DNA of 64,000 bases, taken from the NCBI GenBank assembly GCA_033182465.1, contig CP137329.1, positions 1,178,001 to 1,242,000 of the forward strand, given 5' to 3'. Every line of letters begins with the position of its first letter. Position 1 is the stretch's first letter. The position numbers and the translations under genes were made by a program. The notes under the pieces were generated by a model, which was given only the letters and a program-made list of their open reading frames with translations, made no database searches and had not been told where the DNA came from. Source of the DNA: Sanghuangporus weigelae. Lineage: Eukaryota > Basidiomycota > Agaricomycetes > Hymenochaetales > Hymenochaetaceae. Below, piece by piece: positions 12,500 through 24,996 of the stretch.

Positions 12500-13808
12500 A
12501 TGAACATTAGTACTACATCACAACTGGATAGCACGGTGTGCATCAGAGTCAAATTTATGCGACAGAACCGAACACTGACACCATCTAGTTTAGGTGTTTA
12601 TTTCTTACGGGGAAGTAAGTTTTGCAGCGTCATGGTAACAACTTCAGGACTAAATATTTTTTGTAAACCAGCTTTTCTGCGATGTAGCTATTATTCGGCT
12701 GAATCAACGGATGGCTTCTTACTGCGTCTGTAGCTTGTGGGTTATTGGCTGTGTTCAGCTCTATATCTACTACAAGGTAAGGACTGGCAGATTCGAAGCA
12801 TCCCGAGCCTACGTATCAAATTAATGGCCGCTTAGAAATATTGGAACACTGATCAACGCTGGTTTAAAGTGTACATGTTTGTTATATGGATACTTGACAC
12901 AGCACACCAAGTTTTGGTCGTAGTGTTCACGCATTCATTCTTCGTGAATGGGATCAAAAATCCCGCATTATTAACACGTCTACCCAGGTAATTCATTTGT
13001 TTGAGCTGACAATCCTATCTGATATTATGGAATCCCGCAGAACCGTGATGGACAGCGGAATTCTTATTGCTATCATTGACGCTATGGTGCAAATCATCTA
13101 TGTACGCCGTGCCTGGTATTGTCAGTAAGACGTGATTATTGTTTCTGGAGACTGTAGACTGATATCCTGAAAGTGAGCAACAAAAACCGGTTGTTAACGG
13201 TGATCCTATGTGCAGCTGTGCTAGCGCCGATGGTGATAGCCATGATTTATTGTGGTCAACTTTACAAGTTCAGTCTGCTAGCAGAGCTCCCTAAAGCCAT
13301 CCACATAGAAATTGCTCTGAATTCTGTCGTGGCCTTTTCGGATATGCTTCTTGCCCTGTTCATGATATGGATGCTGTGGAACAGTCGACCCGGAGTCAAG
13401 AGGACAGACACAATCGTAAAACGGCTTATTGCGTATACTATTGGCTCGTCTTGTGACTGCCCTTTGGGTGATTGTGGCATTGATCGCGGCTCAAGTGAAA
13501 CCCCATTCCTTCCTTTACTTACTTGTTGATTTAGTCCTCCCGAAGCGTAAATAAGTTTGCTTATAACTCCAGGAAACTATTTACTAACTCTTGGTAATTT
13601 ATTAGTTTACTTCAACAGTGTGCTTGCTTTGTTCGTTATACTGCCTTTCTTTCTGTCCTCGGATCTGACATACAGGTCTAGGCTGAACGCTCGATCAGCC
13701 CTTCGCGAGACCCTGATGAATGAAGAGATCAGTATGGGACTTCACTTTAGCAACGACCCCTTAACTTACTCCAGAAGAGATGAAACTTCTACAGGTGAAG
13801 AGCCTTGA
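12500..13808 (+). pseudogene. DUF6534 membrane protein, copy 3, frameshifted
   Basis: Third tandem paralogue. It has the family exon plan: MNISTTSQLDST; FRCLFLTGK; LWVIGCVQLYIYYK; KYWNTDQRWFKVYMFVIWIL; DSGILIAIIDAMVQIIYVRR; then the DUF6534 exon from about 13172 (LLTVILCAAVLAPMVIAMIY; MLWNSRPGVKRTDTIVKRL). At about 13442-13450 the other copies read Gly-Ser-Gly-Leu (for example GGCTCGGGTCTG in copy 1). Here two bases are missing (GGCTCGTCTTGTG), shifting the frame inside the penultimate membrane helix. The downstream frame still encodes a good family ending (VTALWVIVALIAAQVKPHSF, then YFNSVLAL and LNARSALRE to 13808), so the lesion is recent, or is a sequence error. No intron I can draw removes it. 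Confidence 0.75.
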
Positions 13809-14256
13809 CTGCCTGAGATAGTAGCATCTTTTATTATTCATTTATCTCCGTAAATTAATCGAACTTTTAGGACTCAAATGTGAGAAAAGTCAATCATGAT
13901 GAAGAGGCTGATATTGGGTGCGGAAATTCACGACAGATGAACTGGGACTGTACCGCACCATGATATTCGTTGAGGTGGATGACACGCTTATAATAGGTAG
14001 TCATTTATGACATGTTACATTTTATTATGTTTTTTCAAGATACTGAAGATGGTACCGACCTACGAAAGTAACGATACAATTGTTATGCAGACTCATGCTC
14101 ATACGCGTAGTAAAAGAAGGGATAGGAGTTCAGTTTGTCGGAGTTTGTATCGGAGAATACACGACACGAGAGATGATTAGTCTCGTGACGACAATAGTCC
14201 CGTGACTAAAACTGCGTGAAGCCGCCTCCTTCTTGCGCTCATCTGGATCGTGTCCA
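13809..14256. other. Intergenic, DUF6534 copy 3 / phosphatase
   Basis: About 450 bases with no supported gene. It probably holds the copy 3 terminator and the phosphatase promoter. Confidence 0.45.
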
Positions 14257-16730
14257 ATGTCTAGGAGCTCCGACATCGAGCGTGGCGACGAATACAAGCC
14301 CTTGCCCATATCAGAGGACTCTGCAGAGGATGAAGCTCTGCTAGAGGAGCGGGGTGCAGCCATCGCCGCCGACCGGCCTGCCTCGCATGCTCGCGCCGGC
14401 TCAGCAAAGTTTAGCATCGCTCATCTCGTCTTCTCTTTCCTAGGAGGAGTCATCGTTTCTCTATGCGTAACCGCCCTTTTCCCTACTCTGTGCTGCTCAT
14501 TCTCCTTGGTCGCTAGTGATGGCGACCATCTGGATGAAATTGCCATCGCTGTGCCTTCACATGTTGGCTCGACGGAACGGCACGACTATCCTCCCGTATC
14601 TCCGACAAATGGGAAGACGTCTCTTTTCCCTACTGACGTAGGCTATGCTGGACCAACACCTACCGGAGCAGAACCGGCTGTAGTGGCGACTGCGCCTTCC
14701 TATCCAGTCCATACAGGAGCTCCGACATTGGTTACTCCGACGACGAAAGGGGGAGCCAAGGGTACAGGGAAGAATCGTTTCGATGTTTTCAAGTACTGGG
14801 GGAATCTGTCTCCGTGGTACAGCATTGACCGAGGCGTCTTCGGTCTTGACTCAGGACCAGAGGCTCCTGAATCTTGTGCTGTGACCGGCTTACATTTCTT
14901 GCACCGACACGGTGCACGGTATCCGACAGCATGGGGTGCATATTCCAATTGTATCTTCCAAGAATTATCTTTCTGATATTGTTCTTTAGCATCTTACGGC
15001 GGGCCGGCAAATTTCTCAGGCCGGCTTCATGAATCTGCCGCTGGCTGGAATGGCACTGGTGATCTGGAGTTCATGAACGACTGGTGGGTGTTCCTTTTTC
15101 TTTATCCTTTATCTGTCTTATCGTTTTCCAGGACTTACAAACTTGGGGAAGAAAGTGTGTACTCGCTTCTTGATACGAACATATTCTCACGCAGTATCTA
15201 GTTTTGACCCCATTTGGCCGTCAGCAACTCTGTAAGAACGGTAGTCTCCGCGATTTTCAGTTCGGCTCACTCAAATTGCATAGTTGATCTTGGTGTCTCT
15301 CTCCGCATCAAGTACGGTTTCTTACTCAAGGCGAGTTTTGACCTATCCACTTCCATCGGCTTCATTGTCTAAACAATGACCGAACAGAACTTCACAGAAT
15401 ATAACAGCTTACCTGTCTTCCGTACCGAATCCCAGTATGAGCGTCTATCTATTATATTCTTTGCAAATGACTGAATCAGAGGCAGAGATCGCATGCTACA
15501 CTCAGCACTGAATTTCGCAGTCGGCTTCTTCGGGCTCCCAATTGAAGGCAGATATCTACAGAGTGTGACCATTGAGGAGCATGGGGTAGGGTTATCTCGT
15601 GACGGAATTTGCTGAGTGTTACTGATGTGATCCATAGTTTAATAATACCCTTGCTCCCTACAAGACTTGTCCGAATGCCCGTGATCGTTCTAAATCGGAC
15701 CGTGCCATTCCTTACGTTAAAGAATGGGCATCAATCTACCTCAAAGATGCGCATGCACGGCTGGCCCCGCAACTCAAGGGATATGATCTGAGCATCGAGG
15801 ATATCTACATTTTCCAGCAGGTAAGAAAATTTAAGATTCTCTCCAGAAAGAGGAATGATGCTAATGTAATGGCCAGATGTGTGCTTACGAGGTTTGCTTT
15901 TCCAACTAGCATTGCGTTTGCATAGTGTTAAATCATTTTCAGACTGTTGCCATAGGGTTCAGCAAGTTTTGCGAGCTGTTCACAGAAGAAGAATGGGAGG
16001 GCTTCGAATACGCCTCTGACCTCTATTTCTGGTGTGCACGCTCTCTTTACTTTTGTACGTCTAAGTCACGTTTATTACAGGTACGATTCTGCCTTTGGAT
16101 CTCCCGTTGCTCGCGTCCAAGGCATTGGATACGTGCAGGAACTCGTCGCACGTCTCACACATACACCTATCGAGGCGCATAACTCTTCAATCAATGGCAC
16201 GCTAGACGACGATTCCCTCTTCTTCCCTCTTGACCAGAGCCTATATGTTGATGCTACGCACGAGGTTGTTGTACTGAACGTGATCACCGCCTTGAACCTT
16301 ACGAACTTCGCTGCGAATGGACCCTTACCTGCGGACCACATTCCAGATAACAGGAGTTTCATCGCCAGTCAACTCGCGCCATTCGCAACGAACATCCAAT
16401 TTCAATGTACGTGTTTTCAATCTGACACTTGTAGTCATGCCTAATATCGCATTCTTTATCACAGTGCTATCCTGCGACGGCCTGAACGGCGAACAAATCC
16501 GAATCATCATCAACGACGGCGTCGTCCCTCTAACAGGCATCCGCGGGTGCCCAGAACATAAAGACGGGATGTGTCCCATAGACACGTTCGTCTCCGCAAT
16601 GCGCGAGATCATCCGGGAGACGGACTGGATATACGAATGCCACGGAGACTGGAGCGTCCCACCGGGTCCGGCATGGAACACCACGACAGGTTCACCTCCG
16701 CCGAAGTCGGATCGGGTCGCTCGTTCTTGA
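14257..16730 (+). CDS. Membrane-anchored histidine acid phosphatase (phytase-like, branch 2)
   Basis: Branch-2 histidine phosphatase; relatives release phosphate from phytate or other phosphomonoesters at the cell surface. The start at 14257 gives an acidic cytosolic N-terminus, then a hydrophobic segment (about residues 53-75, LVFSFLGGVIVSLCVTALF), so it is probably a type II membrane protein rather than freely secreted. A Pro/Thr-rich linker leads to the catalytic domain with LHFLHRHGARYPTAWGAYSN (nucleophile histidine in RHG). About twelve exons follow: EFMNDW, LTPFGRQQL, FDLGVSLRIKYGFLLK, MLHSALNFAVGFFG, NTLAPYKTCPN, SKFCELFTEEEWEGFEYASD, YDSAFGSPVARVQGIGYVQE and YVDATHEVVVLNVITALNL. The classical C-terminal HD motif is HE here (THEV). 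The intron after the LLK codons (about 15349) appears to use a GC donor (GCGAGT). The N-terminal RHGARYPT and the C-terminal Cys-rich end (IRGCPEHKDGMCPIDTFV) are both present, so the gene looks complete. Confidence 0.87.
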
Positions 16731-19033
16731 ATCGCATTGTACGGTGTTTTTTGTCGCTCGCTTAGATTTCACTTCGCACATGCTATTTATGAGACGTTCG
16801 ATGCAATTGATAAAGATACCTTCACACATAACATACGTACGAGCTAGATATATGTATACTGATTGAGGAGAGATTGCACGTTGTTAATGCGATGTTTCCG
16901 GGACTCTTGACAAGTCCCAAAAGGAACGAAGGACGGGTTGTCTGTAAGCGCGGACGGAAGCACCTTATAACTCAAAAAAAGAAGGCCTAAACAGCCCGCC
17001 TGCACACAAAATTATCTGACTGTCGCTGACGTATTCAGCTTCTAGGCCCTCCTTCTCTCCGATGGCGCTAAGCACGATCACCATGCAGCTTCGGTGCTGT
17101 TCGGTGCTTTGTGATACTGATTCGTGTGAATTTCCCGACTCACCGGCACTGTACTTGTACTCTTTGCTATATCAGGCCTCCATCGGGAACTGTGAGCTAC
17201 TCGCCATTAAGTATAAGACACGGGTACTAGTGTAAGCAACGCCCACTAAAGCTACGGCATCTAAGGACGTCTTTCCCGTTCAATCGAACTTATCTTTTTC
17301 GTCGATTAGCATGTTTAGTGTGTCGAGATTCAAGTCACACATATAGCTTTATTCGACACTACGTAGGCCTAGGAGGTGGCTCATGTTTCAGAAGACGTGT
17401 TCTGCATGCTTCGATATACTATTCCTAGTAATGAAGTGAATTAGCGCTGAACTCGGGATTTTGAACACACAGGTACATGCAGCATACCATTCGGATCCAT
17501 CGTGCATCACTCACAATTTGCCTGCGGAAAGGTGCTAAGTCCTATCTACCAGAAAACTTATCACTCACTCCGACCCGTCTCCATCCATTACCTCATCTCG
17601 AGATGTTGGTGGACGGAAACCTATAATCCGCACTAGTATTAATCTCGCGCGAGTGATGCGTACGGTTGAAATATGACCTCATTTCCAGGAACGGTGTACA
17701 CGAGTCGCAGGACGTCCAACGCCAAGACATATGAATACACCTTCGAAAAAACATCCATGATCCAATTCACTCACCAAGACTGAGGCCGAGGTGGAGGCCT
17801 TTGATAAAAGGCCTAGACACAAATCACACAACACTAGTACTAACAGCCGAGCTTACGTTTCTTCCGCTAGTCGCTCAAACCCATAGCTAAGTTTCCCCTA
17901 GAACAGACGTCAGTGGCGTACCAAGCTTGAGGAGGTTGAGCAAGCTCGTCTCGTGGCTTAAGTGCGCAAGGTGGCGAGAACGAGTAGAGAACAGGCGAGG
18001 GGCGCCACCATTATAATTCAGGGTTGGAGTGGAATCAATGAAGCTGGGCGCTGTGGACACGATCACTCCGCCGAGGATCGTGTCGATGATAGGCAATTAA
18101 TGCAAGGGGAGATCACGGGCCGACAGCCCGACACGCGTATTTGACAGCTATGGAGATCAGTTAGAGATAAGAGAAACAGCGCGCATAAAAGCGCACGAGT
18201 ACGAGTGACTGAGAACCTTGAATGAAAACCGAGGGCAGATGGCTGGATGAGCTGGCTTTCTTCTGCACGTAGGAGAACAATTTCATATTTTTTTTTTTTA
18301 GCTCTGAGTTATTTTGAAGAGAGACATGTCTTCGCATCGCGGCGCGGATGATCGGCGGCAGCTTCCGCAGAGGTGCCGCTTCTGCCGGCGCGGGAGTTGT
18401 TGACAATGAGGCCTTTACAGCTATTTCTATTCTCGTCCGGGCTCGTTCTTCCCTTCGCGGCAGTTCAATCACCGCTCGCTCGCTCTATCTACCATCCACA
18501 TAGAACAAATCTTCTTGCAGACGCTATATGATACGACTCGAACGAGTTCCAGGCAAAGAATGCGCGGCCGGCGTCCGTTCACCGAGCGCTTTGAGATTTT
18601 TTTTATAAAGCACTTGTTTGTTTGTATACCTTCCTGCACTGACTGACTGACTTTAAAAGGCGATAGAGGGATTAGAATTAGACTAAAGGAGGTAATGGTG
18701 ACGAGAACCAGGAGCTCAGCCTGAGTGTTAAATGGCTACATAAACGAGAAACGAGAATATTTGGCCACGCCGGCACTTATCACGATGACGGACGCGGCCG
18801 ACTCAGCGCCGTACCCCAGCGGCAAAAAAATCAGAATCAGCATGTTCATCAGTCAGTCAGTCAGACAGACTTGGTTCCCCTCGAAACACGTACAGCGCTT
18901 ATCTTAGGCCGAGTACTTTATTAAGCCCCTCGCGTCATCCTCCAGCGGTTCCGTTTCATCTCCACCTCTCTTCTCTCCACCCCGTCCCTCCTTCGCTTTC
19001 TGTCTTTTCGTCTTTCACTAGAACCTAGCATCT
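16731..19033. other. Long gene-poor intergenic region
   Basis: About 2.3 kb without a gene I can support. Frames at 17887-18144 and 18161-18472 are unspliced and motif-free. It contains a T tract near 18291 and short CAGT/GACT repeats near 18637-18652 and 18848-18866. The last 100 bases are CT-rich, a typical fungal leader before the gene at 19034. Confidence 0.5.
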
Positions 19034-20948
19034 ATGTCTATGGCTGCTATGCCCTCGCTACAACTCCCTCAAGCCCATCCGAGGCCACTATCAGCTTACT
19101 CCCTCGACTCAGCCGCCTCCGGTCCTTATCTCTCAGCCTATCCCAGTACATCAGTGGCGAGTGTACGAAGACGTACGTCCTCATCGCAGACTTTCCGGCC
19201 GTCACCCCTAGCTGGGCCAGTCCTTTCCTATGCGGGCCTCTCTGAGCTCGACGCATCCACATCCACATCTTCTCATTCTCATGAGTCATCGCTATCTGGT
19301 CCTTCTTCTGAAGCCTCAAATGAGGGACTGCTGAAGCCGCCGCAACGATGCAAGAGTACGGGCACCCTTGCCACTCTGGATGAAGACCGCTTGCAGGCAC
19401 CTATGCCTGCCTGGACACGCAGCTCACGGAGATCTGTCGTTTCCGTCCATTCTTCACGTATGTATGCTAATTCCTTTCAGCTTCTCGTGATACACTTGCC
19501 CTTACGAGTTAACCTCTTATTTACTTCCGCTACGTGTCGCTCTCTCCTAACCTAACTTATTGACTACGTGAACAGGGTCACTCTCTCGAACACCGTCAGC
19601 ATCCTCAACAAGCAGTATTCCGACCCTGTCAAGTCTCATTTCCGTCAGCGTTTCGGAGGAGCCGGAACCTCGTGGGACCTACTCTGGAGAATCACACCGA
19701 GTACACGTGCATAAACCACCAGCACTTTGCATTTCTGAGGCAGATATACCCGATGCATACAGAACAATTCCAACTTCAAGTCTGTCTCTTCCGACCAGAC
19801 GACATTCACGACTATCTTTCTCACCTTCGTCTTTGCTCTCTGCAGCATTATCGGAGTGCACTTCGCCCACATCTTCCACGTCATCCTACATTACGGGCGG
19901 CACGGATGAGAGATCGGTCTGTCGTAGGGTCCGAATACAGGAACATGAAACCACGAGGGAAGAGTACGTTTCAAGCAAAACGGAGAAGCAACGCCGCAGA
20001 TCATCGCTCCCAGCACCGGCATTCGCACCGGTAGATAAGCACGACTGGTTAACTGCGACGCCGACTCCTATCTTTTCGCGTTCGGCACTGCGTACCCAAG
20101 GCGTGGTTATGCCGGTTTCCGCTCGGGATCATCAGCGCGTGCGAGAGCGCAGTCGGACGAGTTCGTTATCGAGTCAAGACGTGCGTGATGGAAATGACGG
20201 GAAGCGAGACGGAGATAAGGCTAAAGTGGAAGAGAAGGTGCCGAGTGGGAGGCTGAAGGTCTGCGCGGATCGCGATGATGACGACCTCAAACTCTATCGA
20301 GGTGGCGGCGGTGTAATTAGTGCCGACGGTTCTGAAGCGAAGGTGAGGTCGTCGAAGAGTCTGGGCTTAGCCGTCAACGTCAACTTGCCGCGACGGCGGC
20401 GCTCCATCCTAATTCGGGTTCCCTCCTTCGCTTCGTTCTTATCGTCATCAAAGGATCCAGACGTTGATGGGATTGTGAATGGGGCCAAGGAAGACGAATT
20501 TGGCAAACGTGTTGCTAGGTCCTCTGACTCTGAGTCGTCTAGTACGACCAGTACCGGTGATTCGCCACCCCCGTCGTCGTCGGATTCGTCCTCGTCCTCC
20601 ATCTCGGATCCATCCACCGATTTTCCCTCTTCATCTTCCTCATCGTCTTCAAATTCGCTTCCCACACCAACTTCCAATCCATCTCTATCTTCACCTCCGT
20701 CTTCGATTCCGAGCTCGGCTGGTCCGATACCGGAACCATCACATTCCCGCCCTCCCAAGCCGCTCATCCTAAAGATAAAACCAAACCCGAAGCAAAGGAA
20801 GGGCTCCGAGTCGGAATCGACGGTACGAACGAAGTCAAAAAATGTATCTGAGAAAGAGAAATTCGGTCTTGGACTTTCGTTCACTCATCATTCTTCACTG
20901 CGCGATATTTGGCAGAAGCTTTCAGTACGCACGCGAACGCGTAAGTAG
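19034..20948 (+). CDS. Ser-rich low-complexity protein, unknown function
   Basis: Not recognised. Two exons, 19034-19457 and 19576-20948, joined in frame by a GTATGT...CAG intron, give 598 residues. Composition is dominated by Ser, Pro, Thr and Arg. An N-terminal Ser/Ala/Tyr-rich part is followed by clusters such as RRHSRLSFSPSSLL and EKQRRRSSLPAPAFAP. A basic patch (LPRRRRSILIRVPSFASFL) precedes a very Ser/Pro-rich stretch (about residues 460-540) and a Lys-rich C-terminus with LILKIKPNPKQRKGSES. No membrane segment or signal peptide is visible. Repeated RxxS contexts suggest a phosphorylated, largely disordered regulatory protein, but that is inference. The reverse strand over the Ser-rich part also stays open (20294-20884), an expected by-product of the TCN/AGY repeats. 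Confidence 0.68.
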
Positions 20949-23272
20949 GTAAATCAAGGTTAGGTATATGGATGTATGTACATGCGTGATATCTGTCCCT
21001 TTTGGTGCAGTCACAGACAATTTGGGCTATAGCATTCACATACTTGTATCTCTTTTTTTTTCGTTCAAATCAAGGACAAAGTTAGTCATTACTATTATTA
21101 GTGGAAACGGCCGCAGCGCAATTGATACGATACCAAGGGCGCGGATAGATCAAGTATCTTATTTACTATCTCCACTGTTTGCTCGATTTCTTTCGCTGAT
21201 TCCGAATAATCGATTCATATTGTTTTACTTGCAGTGCGGTAATCAAGCCGTTAGGATGCCGCTTGACTCGGATTCATTTTTACTACATAGTATGTTACTG
21301 TTTTGGAAACTCCCGTTCGTTATGTACGCGAGACACAACTGCCAGTGACTTCTTCTTTGCATACATAAAGAAATGCACAGCTGGGGCGGGGGCGATGTTA
21401 CCACTACTTGTACTTATTTCAAAACAACTCGCGATTACGGGATCATGGATACGATATGCTCCTAGTTGTCGAACGAACAATTGAATCGATACGGTTATTA
21501 GTACAGAAGGCTCGCTCGGTCCTTGAGGGCGAGAACTCCCTGATTCGGTCAAGGTGCATCAGACGATGTTTCCGAGCCGAGCGAGATCTAGGGTATGATG
21601 CTAGAGTGCAGTAGGTGCCAAGTCGTAATGTAGCTCCGATGAATCGTTAACCCAACCATGAATATTATCTTTTTCCTCTGCTCTTCACGCCTCTTTCTGG
21701 AGGACGATAAACAGGCAATATAAATGCTGCCAGTCTACGAGAGTCGGTCTGTAAGCCATTGCCTATCTATGCACGTACGTACGTATAAAGGGCGGAGCTG
21801 ACCTTACAGTGAGTTGGTGACTTTGTGAGTACGCCTGTCGAGACAGGAAGAAAGACTGCTAGTACATAGTATAGCACATCAGGACTATTTCTGCTGTACC
21901 TCGTCTAGCTGTGATTACGGATCCAATCCAAAGCGAGCCCATAAAGATTTCTCGGAGACCAGATGAGACAGGCCATCGCACTAGCCAGTAGAAACCAGGG
22001 CCAGTATGAGAAGCATGACGAAAGGAGAAAGAACTTGAGGAGAGTTAGTATGTCACCCACCAAGAAATATTTTGAATTTTTCTACTCTACTACTACGCGA
22101 ATGATCGAGACAAGCCGAGCCAAATACGAACAAATATAAACAAGCAAGGATCGGATCGGCCGTGCGAACGAATTACCTACACACTACAATAATTTTATCC
22201 CCCGTTATAACTTCTTACATAAAGTTCATTGATTCTTGTCGCTTCCAACTTTCTCTAGATTTGATTTGTGCGTTCTTTATGTAACTTTCTTCAATCAAGG
22301 AAAAAAAAAAAACACTTACAGCATGTAACAATAATTGCGCCATTCGCAACCCTGTTGAATGGTAAGTATCGAGCTTTCCAATCTGAAGAAAATTGACGAA
22401 AAAAAGTGATTTGATATTGCCATTGCTATCATATACGAGGGAACGCCGTATAACCGTTGAACTTGGAATTTGTCGTTACTGCCAAGAAGTCGGACGAGTA
22501 TGTTATGCAGGCTTATGCAGGATGTTCACCTGTAGTTCTTCTAAACCGAGTGTACATACTATACAGTAAGCCAAGCTCGGGAACGCGGTATTCTTCTTCG
22601 GGAACCAAGATTTCTCTGCTGGTTTAGGCAGATTCGTGACCACTCTGCCCACCGTGGCATATATGTATCATCCAGAACCGGAGATAAACTCAAAAGAAGG
22701 AGAAGGACAGGTCCGAGCGTGTAGGAGGAGCAGAACGCAGCGAGGTGTTGTTTGTTTACCGTGACCTTAGCCTTTTTATCAGTACAACCCGGGTCGATGA
22801 ACGACCATTTGCCCATCCATGGTCCCATCGCTCTGCGGATGCATCGTATTTTTTTTATTTTTTTTGTGCCTTTTTGCGCCGCAACCTTCTCGAATTCGGT
22901 CCACCAGGTCAGGGTGCAAATCAAATCGCGACCGGTCTGGTCTGTGCGGAAGAAGATTAGATACTTCAAACTCCGACATGGACTCGGGACAATAAGAGAT
23001 ACAGTCGTTACAAGCATATATTCTGCCCTCGCACAAGATCCTGCAGGACTCAATCCTCTATGACTTCGCCGAAACTAAGGCAATCTCTGCGACCGGTATT
23101 AGCGTGTACGATGATCCCCTTTTTTCTCCAACCAAGATTCTAGACGTGGAAATATTGATTAGCGACGAAGAAGCCCACCATTACGAAGGGTAATCAATAC
23201 CGTATTTATACCGTATTTATAATTATATGACGCGATCGTGTTCATCCTTCTCTTTTTGCAATTCAACCTCTT

Positions 23273-23317
23273 CTCTTCCTTCCTTCCTTCCTTTCTTTCT
23301 TTCTTTCTTTCTTTTAG
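23273..23317. repeat. CTTC/TTTC microsatellite
   Basis: A run of about 45 bases of CTTC units followed by TTTC units. It lies about 160 bases upstream of DUF6534 copy 4 and is likely length-variable between strains. Confidence 0.9.
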
Positions 23318-23358
23318 GTTCCGCGTACCAGTCGCCAGGTAGTTTGTAAGTAAGCGTC

Positions 23359-23364
23359 TATAAA
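23359..23364 (+). promoter_or_regulatory. TATA box of DUF6534 copy 4
   Basis: TATAAA followed by a GC-rich segment, about 110 bases before the ATG at 23474. Confidence 0.5.
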
Positions 23365-23473
23365 GGCGGGGAGGAAATCCTCCCCGAGTTCCCCTTATCC
23401 CGTCGTCTTCAAAACCTTCATTGGGATCCGGTGTCACCGTACATCGATCATCGTTCTCTGAGACTTCAGCAGC

Positions 23474-24996
23474 ATGGCCTCTCAGTCTGCGGGCATTGTA
23501 CCTGCGTCGCAGATCGATAGCACGGTTCGTTTGATTCATTCGCTATTCAGACTGGGCTTTCTCTAACCACTGTATAGTTTGGTTGTTTATTCCTTGCAGG
23601 AATGTGAGTTCGCTATGCCTTGTCTGATGATGCTCCGATATTGACGACGCACATTCAGATTTTCTTCACTGTGGGTATCGTTTCATTTTTCGAATGACGG
23701 CTTGCGTAATATTAAATGCATACTAGGCTATGGGGCGTCGGATGTCTTCAGCTATATCTGTATTATGAAGTGAGGAAGCCATCGGCTATCTTGCCATCCC
23801 ATAGCAGACTGAAGTTTACTATCCGTGTAGAAATATTGGAAGACGGACCGACGTTGGCTCAAAGTGTACATTTGTCTGACATGGATGATGGATACGGGAC
23901 ATCAAGTACTCCTCGTGGTGTACATTTATGGTGTCTTCGTGAAGGGGATCATAGATCCGACAAATTATATACTTTTCCCCAAGTACGGTGCCTTGCTCAC
24001 CTCGAATGCAAAGAAATATCTGACGTCTGTTATTATACTAGAACTGCGATAAACACTGGGATCCTTGCCCCTATTGTCGACACTATGGTGCAGTTGATCT
24101 TTGTCCGTCGGGCTTGGTATTGTGAGCGGACCACACATTGCTTATAATTGCAATCTCTTATTCCTCCCTTCAAAGTGAGCAAGCGAAACATGATCTTAAC
24201 GGGGATACTGTTAGCTGCTGTCGTGGGCCAATTCGTGATGAACGTAGTTTATTACGGCCTCATATTCAACGCGACTCAATTATTCGAATTGAGCAAGTAC
24301 CTTAACGTGGAGCTCGCACTGAACTGCGTCATTGCGTTCACGGACACCCTGCTCGCCGCCGTGCTTATCTGTTTATTGTGGAGATCGCGTTCCGGATTGC
24401 AGAGGACAGACTCGCTCATCAATCGGCTCGTCGCGTATACGATAGGGTCCGGTTTTGTGACCTCGATCTGGATGGTCATGGCAGTCATCGGAGCCAGCAT
24501 TGCGCCGCACTCTCTCGTTTATGCGCTAGCAGATCTGACTCTTCCGAAGTGTCAGTCTCTTTTGCTCAGATCTCAGTAGAGAATACATTGATCCTTGTTT
24601 CAGTATACTTCAATTGCATGCTTGCCTCGTAAGTCATCATCTTATTTAATCCGGTGATGCGCAGTGTGCTAACGCAAATGTACAGGCTCAATGCACGATC
24701 GAGCCTAAGAGGAATATACAGTAATGATGGAGGAGAGGGTATGAGCATCCGCTTCGAAGACCTCTCCACTACGTCTGCCGGGAGGGCGAACCTTTCTGTA
24801 GATGACTCGCACAAGGTACGGTGCATCCTTCGTAAAATTACGTTTACTAAGCATTCATGCTTTCAATCAGACTACACGATCAAGAGTAATCGAATGCCGG
24901 GTTGATATTGATGTTGACAGTAATACGGATCAAAGAAAAGTGAGTAACTCTCTTACGATGCAAGTGTCTTGCACTCTAATCGTCATCATCCCGTGA
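23474..24996 (+). CDS. DUF6534 seven-helix membrane protein, copy 4 (apparently intact)
   Basis: Dispersed paralogue about 9.7 kb from the tandem array, same strand and same exon plan: MASQSAGIVPASQIDST (from 23474); FGCLFLAGM; LWGVGCLQLYLYYE; an exon with KYWKTDRRWLKVYICLTWMM and ILFPK; NTGILAPIVDTMVQLIFVRR; the DUF6534 exon from about 24178 (ELALNCVIAFTDTLLAAVLI; LLWRSRSGLQRTDSLINRL); YFNCMLAS; LNARSSLRG; and a tail exon with VIECRVDIDVDSNTD. All junctions have good GT...AG sites and frame is kept. The end is taken at the stop at 24994-24996; an extra intron at GTGAGT (about 24940) could give a slightly different tail. The tail is closest to copy 2, so these two probably best preserve the ancestral form. 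Confidence 0.82.

Larger units (their letters stand above)
20949..23473. other. Long gene-poor intergenic region
   Basis: About 2.5 kb without a supported gene. Scattered small frames (for example 22559-23053 on the minus strand) lack splice sites or motifs. Near the right end are a pyrimidine microsatellite and the promoter of DUF6534 copy 4. Confidence 0.5.

Noticed and set aside
20294-20884. Long minus-strand open frame (196 codons) over the Ser-rich gene
   Set aside because: It is the reverse complement of Ser/Pro-rich repeats, giving Asp/Glu-rich text. The plus strand has a spliced gene with start, intron and stop.
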